Origin: JBHIBA01 sp046758845
Lineage (GTDB): Bacteria; UBA8248; JACPRG01; G963555815
Assembly: GCA_046758845.1 (NCBI GenBank)
Contig: JBHIBA010000148.1
Coordinates: 1 to 10,608 of the forward strand
Direction of reading: 5' to 3'
Length of the DNA stretch: 10,608 bases
Positions 7,417 to 10,608 of this stretch are shown here, in pieces. The notes beneath the pieces were generated by a model. That model worked only from the letters and a program-made list of their open reading frames with translations. It had not been told where the DNA came from and searched no databases. Position numbers and translations under genes: made by a program. The first letter of the stretch is position 1; each line of letters begins with the position of its first letter.

Positions 7417-7439
7417 CTCTCCTGGAAGCCCTGGGAGAG
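7417..7439. repeat. Short inverted repeat
   Basis: CTCTCC (7417-7422) pairs with GGAGAG (7434-7439) around an 11-nt loop. The segment CTGGAAGCCC inside it also occurs at 9622-9631 in the element upstream of the divergent gene. It is a minor palindrome, listed because it belongs to a run of such structures. Confidence 0.4.
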
Positions 7440-7462
7440 CAAACCCGCCCTTGTGCCCCGAC

Positions 7463-7490
7463 GAGATCCTTCGCTTCGCTCAGGATGACA
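7463..7490. repeat. Dispersed palindromic repeat (HPERSEGS / VILSEAKDL type)
   Basis: The segment has ATCCT (7466-7470) and AGGAT (7482-7486) as outer arms and GC-TTC-GC as the inner stem, around the core CTTCGCTTCGCTCAGG. This is the very common intergenic repeat of many bacterial phyla whose spurious translations read CHPERSEGS and VILSEAKDL; both peptides appear in short frames here on the minus strand. It is recognised from memory of such artefacts, not from a search. It probably has no coding role. Confidence 0.75.
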
Positions 7491-7511
7491 CACGGACCGC
7501 AGTTGAGCGTA

Positions 7512-7556
7512 GCCGCGATTTGAGCGGGGGTCAGCAACCCGCGCGGAAATCGCGGC
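7512..7556. repeat. Strong hairpin downstream of gmaS, 10-bp perfect stem
   Basis: GCCGCGATTT (7512-7521) and AAATCGCGGC (7547-7556) are perfectly complementary. The 25-nt loop contains further pairing (GGGT with ACCC). It lies about 90 nt past the gmaS stop. No T-run follows it on the minus strand, so a rho-independent terminator is not supported, though it could protect a 3' end. It resembles the palindrome at 9503-9544: both contain CGAT-Y-TGAGCG on the left and GCGGA-R-ATCG on the right. Confidence 0.65.
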
Positions 7557-7643
7557 CTCAGCCCGGTTGTTTTTGGCCCGCCCTTTCCTGCACGAAAATC
7601 GGGGATCACTCAGACCTCAACATGAACGGGCCCACCCAGAGCG

Positions 7644-9005
7644 TCACAGAGCGGTCAGGAAGCGATCCACCTCCCAAGGGGACACCATCCGGCCATACTG
7701 GGCCCATTCCTCCCTTTTCACCGCCATGAACTCGTTGTACAGGGGCCCACCCAGGGATGACTGCACGACCTCGTCCTTCTCCAGGGCGTCCAGCGCCTCC
7801 CCCAGGCTTTGCGGAAGGATCCCCACACGCCGTTTCTTCAGTTCGGCCGCGCTGACCTCATACATGTTCTCCCCGATGTTGGGCTCGCCGGGGTCGAGCT
7901 TGCGGCGGACGCCGTCCATCCCGGCCTTCACGTAAGCGGCCATGGCCAGGTACGGGTTGCAGGCCGCCGAGACCGACCGGTCCTCGAAGCGGTCGACGTC
8001 CGGGGTGCGGAACATCTGGGTCCGGTTGTTGTCGCCGTAAGAGATGAAGGCCGGCGTCCAGGTGAAGCCCGAACGGCTGCCGTACAGGGCCGCGCCCACC
8101 TGGAGGCGCTTGTAGCAGTTGACGGTGGGAGAGGTCAGGGCCGAGAGGGCGCGGGCGTGATGGATCAGGCCGCCCAGGAAGCGGTAGGCGAACTCCGACT
8201 TGCCGAGCCCGCGCGGGTCTTTCTTGTTGATGAAGAGGTTCTTTCCCGTCTGGGCGCTGGTGATGGAGAAGTGGAAGTGGGCGCCGCTTCCCGTCCGGTC
8301 CCCGAACGGCTTCGCCATGTGCGTGGCGATGTAACCGTGGGTCTTGGCCGCCTCATGGGTGGTCATCTTGAAAAAGATGTACCGATCGGCGGTGGTGAGG
8401 GCGTCGGCGTAGTCGAAATTGACCTCGAACTGCCCGTTGGCGTCTTCGTGGTCGGCCTGATAGACGTCCCAGCCCAGGTGGTTCATGTGGCGGACGAGCG
8501 TCTGCAAATAGCCGAGCTGTCCCGACATCCCTTTGAAGTCGTAGCAGGGCTTGGCCAGGTTGTCCACACCGTCCGGATCGGCGACGGAGATCCCCCCGTC
8601 CGGATCGCGCTGGACCACAAAGTGCTCCGGCTCCATGCCGACGTTGAAGACGTATCCCTCATCCCGCAGATCTTTCAGGACGTTTTGCAGGATGGTCCGG
8701 CTGCAATAAGGATGCGGCTCCTCATCCACGAAGAGGTTGCAGGCGAACCGGGCGACGCCCTCCGTCCAAGGGACCAAGGTGTAGGAGGAAAGGTCGGGCT
8801 TTGCCATCATGTCGTGGCTGTGGGGACCCTGCCCCAAACCCAGGACCGCCGCGCCCGCAAAGCCCGCTCCCACCTCGCACATATCGTCGAAATGGGAGAC
8901 CGGGACCATCTTCACCTTGGGCGAACCGTAGATATCCACGAACTGGGCCAAGATGAACTCCACCTTGTCCGCTTTCAGCCGCCGTGCGCCCTGCTCTTTG
9001 TTCAT
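7644..9005 (-). CDS. gmaS: Gamma-glutamylmethylamide synthetase (glutamine synthetase type III / GlnT-like)
   Basis: 453-aa protein of the glutamine synthetase superfamily, matching the length of known GmaS proteins. The N-terminal beta-grasp part is followed by the catalytic domain with metal-binding acidic residues in GMEPEHFV (123-130) and DHEDANGQFEVNF (185-197), the ATP/glutamate loop GSGAHFHFS (239-247, H243), the arginine segment NNRTQMFRTP (326-335) and EDRSVSAACNPYLAMAA (341-357). By family it joins an amine to the gamma-carboxyl of glutamate with ATP. With mgsABC and mgdABCD next to it, the amine is most likely methylamine. The ATG at 9005 is firmly placed by GGGGGAGG about 6 nt upstream. 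It is separated from mgsA by 410 bp and probably forms its own transcription unit. Without neighbours it would be called only GlnT-like, because amine specificity cannot be read from the motifs. Confidence 0.9.
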   Translation of the reverse strand: MNKEQGARRLKADKVEFILAQFVDIYGSPKVKMVPVSHFDDMCEVGAGFAGAAVLGLGQGPHSHDMMAKPDLSSYTLVPWTEGVARFACNLFVDEEPHPYCSRTILQNVLKDLRDEGYVFNVGMEPEHFVVQRDPDGGISVADPDGVDNLAKPCYDFKGMSGQLGYLQTLVRHMNHLGWDVYQADHEDANGQFEVNFDYADALTTADRYIFFKMTTHEAAKTHGYIATHMAKPFGDRTGSGAHFHFSITSAQTGKNLFINKKDPRGLGKSEFAYRFLGGLIHHARALSALTSPTVNCYKRLQVGAALYGSRSGFTWTPAFISYGDNNRTQMFRTPDVDRFEDRSVSAACNPYLAMAAYVKAGMDGVRRKLDPGEPNIGENMYEVSAAELKKRRVGILPQSLGEALDALEKDEVVQSSLGGPLYNEFMAVKREEWAQYGRMVSPWEVDRFLTAL

Positions 9006-9010
9006 AGGAG

Positions 9011-9019
9011 ACCTCCCCC
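9011..9019 (-). promoter_or_regulatory. Ribosome binding site of gmaS
   Basis: The minus strand reads GGGGGAGGT, then five bases, then ATG at 9005. This near-perfect Shine-Dalgarno site fixes the gmaS start. Confidence 0.8.
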
Positions 9020-9191
9020 GGGAGCGATGGCCCCCATCCTAGACATTTTCCCCTCGGGTTCCCCAATGGCCGTCATGAGACCTTCTGCCGGCCGGGGAGC
9101 GTCCGAAGGGGGCGCGTCTTCGCCCGGACATCTCAGCCCATCGTTCTTCCAGGAATTCACCGCATCCGCCGGACCTAGGGATCGAGGGATT

Positions 9192-9221
9192 TGTCTATCA
9201 CGGGCAGGTTTCGGGAGTCAA
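9192..9221 (-). promoter_or_regulatory. Weak candidate promoter for gmaS
   Basis: On the minus strand TTGACT (9216-9221) is followed after 18 nt by TAGACA (9192-9197), with TGA before it as a possible extended -10. The hexamer match at -10 is only three of six, and the resulting leader would be about 180 nt. No better sigma-70 or sigma-54 match was seen in 9006-9420. Confidence 0.25.
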
Positions 9222-9420
9222 ACGCAAAGGGAAACATCACCGTTTCTCGCGGCCCGCCGTCCCAGGGCCGGGAATCTCGTGCTAAAAAGAGTGTGAAAGA
9301 CAATTCCTCGACTTGCCGGGGGAATCCGAACTCGCGTGGAGTGAAACGTGCCGGTTTCTCCGTCCGACCCAAACGCCTTGAAGTTGCCATCTGTGCCGAA
9401 CGAGACGACTCAAGGCATTT

Positions 9421-9430
9421 CGATTGCCGG
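9421..9430 (+). repeat. Left copy of 10-bp direct repeat (putative target-site duplication)
   Basis: CGATTGCCGG, identical to 9711-9720. The flanking bases differ on both sides (t/c before, c/t after), so the repeat is exactly 10 bp. Confidence 0.6.
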
Positions 9431-9502
9431 CAGTGGGTCAGTTTGCAACGGATTAAGCCCCGTATGCAGCTTTGCCCACGGGTCCGTCATCATTTGGTGT
9501 AA

Positions 9503-9544
9503 CCCCGATCTGAGCGAGGTCCCGGGTCCGAGCGGAGATCGGGG
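9503..9544. repeat. Palindrome inside the putative element
   Basis: CCCCGATCT (9503-9511) and AGATCGGGG (9536-9544) form a perfect 9-bp stem with a 24-nt loop centred on CCCGGG. The arms and loop edges resemble the hairpin at 7512-7556 in the gmaS-mgsA spacer. Confidence 0.6.
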
Positions 9545-9572
9545 CGCGCCCGGCCGCGATTTCCGTTAGTGG

Positions 9573-9606
9573 GGCGGGCATTCGGGTCGGTGACTCCTTG
9601 CCCGCC
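9573..9606. repeat. Inverted repeat inside the putative element
   Basis: GGCGGGCA (9573-9580) pairs perfectly with TGCCCGCC (9599-9606) around an 18-nt loop. Confidence 0.5.
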
Positions 9607-9617
9607 GCCGGGCCCAG

Positions 9618-9632
9618 CGGGCTGGAAGCCCG
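9618..9632. repeat. Small dispersed-type palindrome CGGGCT-GGA-AGCCCG
   Basis: A 6-bp stem with a GGA loop. GGCTGGAAGCC palindromes of this kind are frequent intergenic repeats in several GC-rich phyla; this is recalled, not searched. Confidence 0.45.
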
Positions 9633-9710
9633 GCCTAGCACACCCCGGCCCACCGAATCGCGGCTACAACGCAGGAAGGCAGGGGTCATTCGGCAAACTG
9701 ACCCACTACC

Positions 9711-9720
9711 CGATTGCCGG
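9711..9720 (+). repeat. Right copy of 10-bp direct repeat (putative target-site duplication)
   Basis: CGATTGCCGG, lying 27 nt before the ATG at 9748 and just upstream of its ribosome site. Confidence 0.6.
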
Positions 9721-9731
9721 TCGAGCCGTTC

Positions 9732-9739
9732 AAGGAGGA
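9732..9739 (+). promoter_or_regulatory. Ribosome binding site that decides the start of the TIM-barrel gene
   Basis: AAGGAGGA stands 8 nt before the ATG at 9748. The frame is open back to 9598, but that stretch runs through the repeat element and has no comparable site. Confidence 0.85.
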
Positions 9740-9747
9740 CAAATGCC

Positions 9748-10608
9748 ATGGCCAGCAGGTTCACGAAAGAGGAAGTGGTCGCCCGCCTCCGAGCCGAACG
9801 CAAAGCAGGGCGCGCGATCTACGACGCTCTGTGCGGCAGCGGGATCACGGCGAAGTTCGCCGCGCGGGGAGGGGCGGACCTGGTCACGACGTTCAACCTC
9901 GCCTATTACCGGATGCAGGGCCTCAGCTCGATGGCCGGCTACCTGCCCATCGGCGACGCCAACGCGCTCACGCTCGAGCTCGGGGAGCGGTCAATCCTCA
10001 ACGTGTTGAATGAGTGTCCCGTGGTGGCGGGGGTTCTCGGAGTCGACCCGACGCGTGACATGTCACGGTTCCTGGACAGGCTTCAGGAGGCCGGATTCGA
10101 CGGCGTGATGAATTGCCCGACGATAGCTCTCATCGACGGCGCCTTCCGTCGCACGCTGGAAGAGACGGGAATGAGCTACGCGAAGGAGATCGAGGTTCTC
10201 GGGGAAGCCAGCCGCAAAGGCATGTTCACGAAGGCCTTTTGCACCACGCCGAAAGAGGCCGTCGCGATGGCCGAGGCGGGCGTGGACAACATCATCGTCC
10301 ATTTTGGCAACTCCTCCGGAGGGTCTGTCGGCTCGAAGTCCGTCGTCGGCCTGGAAGAAGCGGCGCAGCGGGCGGCGGCCGTGTGCGACGCTCTCTCACC
10401 ATTGGCGGCCCGAAACGGCGACCTGATTGTGACCTGTCACGGGGCGTTCCTGGAATCGCCTTCGGACTTTGAGGCGCTGCTGGCGCGCGAAGGCCGCCTG
10501 GACGGCTACGTGGGCGGCTCCTCGGCCGAGCGTTTTCCCATCGAAAAGGCGGTTCCCGAGGCAACAAAGGCCTTCAAGGCCGTGCGCCTCAGAAGAAAGG
10601 TGGCCTAG
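9748..10608 (+). CDS. Phosphoenolpyruvate hydrolase family TIM-barrel protein
   Basis: 286-aa soluble protein, a normal length for the single-domain PEP_hydrolase family (predicted TIM-barrel enzyme, also found as the C-terminal half of plant Tm-1-like proteins). Family hallmarks are GITAKFAARGGADLVTTFN (32-50), YYRMQGLSSMAGYLPIGDAN (53-72), PVVAGVLGVDP (91-101), GFDGVMNCPTIALIDGAFR (116-134), the LEETGM helix (137-142), VDNIIVHFG (179-187), the glycine-rich NSSGGSVGS (188-196), LIVTCHGAF (226-234) and GYVGGSSAERFPIE (253-266). The role in bacteria is not established, and the family name rests on thin biochemical evidence. It is read away from gmaS, with an excellent ribosome site. Its old upstream region is interrupted by the 280-bp element. 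A Tm-1-like ATP-binding (UPF0261) partner often neighbours such genes and could lie beyond the right edge. Nothing links it directly to methylamine metabolism. Confidence 0.85.
   Translation: MASRFTKEEVVARLRAERKAGRAIYDALCGSGITAKFAARGGADLVTTFNLAYYRMQGLSSMAGYLPIGDANALTLELGERSILNVLNECPVVAGVLGVDPTRDMSRFLDRLQEAGFDGVMNCPTIALIDGAFRRTLEETGMSYAKEIEVLGEASRKGMFTKAFCTTPKEAVAMAEAGVDNIIVHFGNSSGGSVGSKSVVGLEEAAQRAAAVCDALSPLAARNGDLIVTCHGAFLESPSDFEALLAREGRLDGYVGGSSAERFPIEKAVPEATKAFKAVRLRRKVA

Larger units (their letters stand above)
7234..7643. other. Non-coding spacer between gmaS and mgsA, a string of palindromes
   Basis: 410 bp without a credible gene. From right to left on the coding strand it holds a strong hairpin (7512-7556), a dispersed HPERSEGS-type repeat (7463-7490), a short hairpin (7417-7439), a pair of interlocking inverted repeats (7339-7396), and the promoter candidate (7277-7307). 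None of the hairpins is followed by a T-tract in the minus direction, so no intrinsic terminator for gmaS is visible. The open frames here are short and take their apparent content from the repeats. Confidence 0.75.
9006..9431. other. Divergent intergenic region between gmaS and the TIM-barrel gene
   Basis: About 425 bp with no convincing gene. It must hold the promoter of gmaS, and perhaps that of the divergent plus-strand gene before the element at 9431-9710 separated them. Apart from the gmaS ribosome site and the weak promoter candidate, I see no clear operator, riboswitch or repeat. A 71-codon minus-strand frame (9175-9390) lacks a ribosome site. Confidence 0.6.
9431..9710. mobile_element. 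Putative MITE / insertion sequence remnant (280 bp, non-coding)
   Basis: The ends carry a perfect 15-bp inverted repeat, AGTGGGTCAGTTTGC at 9432-9446 and its complement at 9693-9707. Directly outside stands the same 10-bp word, CGATTGCCGG, at 9421-9430 and 9711-9720, in direct orientation, as expected for a target-site duplication. There is no transposase frame. The interior holds several palindromes: 9503-9544, 9553-9561 with 9656-9664, 9573-9606 and 9618-9632. Duplications of 10-12 bp occur in some IS4-group elements, but I cannot assign a family. The outermost bases (C on one side, ACC on the other) do not match, so the exact ends are uncertain by 1-3 bp. Confidence 0.6.

Noticed and set aside
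7512..7556. Rho-independent terminator of gmaS
   Set aside because: The hairpin is strong but no T-tract follows it on the minus strand.
7278..7609. Short frames in the gmaS-mgsA spacer (translations with CHPERSEGS and VILSEAKDL)
   Set aside because: These peptides are known artefacts of a dispersed palindromic repeat.
7234..7643. CRISPR array
   Set aside because: The palindromes are of different sequence and unequal spacing, with no regular direct repeat.
7809..9296. 495-codon plus-strand open frame opposite gmaS
   Set aside because: Antisense shadow of the glutamine synthetase-like gene, without domain or ribosome site.
9175..9390. 71-codon minus-strand frame upstream of gmaS
   Set aside because: No ribosome site, no recognisable motif, ordinary composition for a chance frame.
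9598..9747. 50-residue N-terminal extension of the TIM-barrel gene
   Set aside because: It runs through the terminal repeat of the putative element; the strong ribosome site and family similarity begin at 9748.

Overview
The window is GC-rich (estimated mid-60s percent by eye) and bacterial. It carries most of an N-methylglutamate (NMG) pathway cluster for using methylamine or related N-methylated amines. There is no phylogenetic marker gene, and an uncultured soil or sediment lineage is only a guess. The guess rests on GC content, GTG starts, and dispersed palindromes of the kind whose spurious translations read HPERSEGS / VILSEAKDL.

Layout: seven of the eight NMG genes are complete, all eight are on the minus strand, and they read from right to left. 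gmaS (7644-9005; type III glutamine synthetase-like gamma-glutamylmethylamide synthetase) comes first. A 410-bp non-coding stretch full of palindromes follows, with an AT-rich promoter candidate just ahead of the next gene. A tightly packed block then runs mgsA (class II amidotransferase), mgsB (GXGXG), mgsC (FMN/Fe-S glutamate synthase barrel), and the four subunits of a heterotetrameric sarcosine-oxidase-like N-methylglutamate dehydrogenase in the order mgdB (SoxD-like), mgdC (SoxA-like), mgdD (SoxG-like), mgdA (SoxB-like). The window's left edge cuts mgdA after about 72 codons. Short gaps and overlaps (13-nt mgsA/mgsB, ATGA mgdB/mgdC) argue for one transcript.

How they work together: GmaS condenses methylamine with glutamate using ATP. 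MgsABC moves the methylamino group to make N-methylglutamate. MgdABCD oxidises N-methylglutamate back to glutamate, and the folate-binding GcvT domain of MgdC passes the one-carbon unit to tetrahydrofolate. The MgdC here keeps two complete sets of [2Fe-2S] cysteines, which points to an electron-transferring dehydrogenase rather than an oxygen-using oxidase.

The right end holds a divergent plus-strand gene (9748-10608) for a phosphoenolpyruvate-hydrolase-family TIM-barrel protein of unknown role. Just upstream lies a 280-bp non-coding insertion with 15-bp terminal inverted repeats, flanked by a 10-bp direct repeat. It looks like a MITE that landed 27 nt before the start codon. Palindromes of one related family occur in this element and in the gmaS-mgsA spacer.
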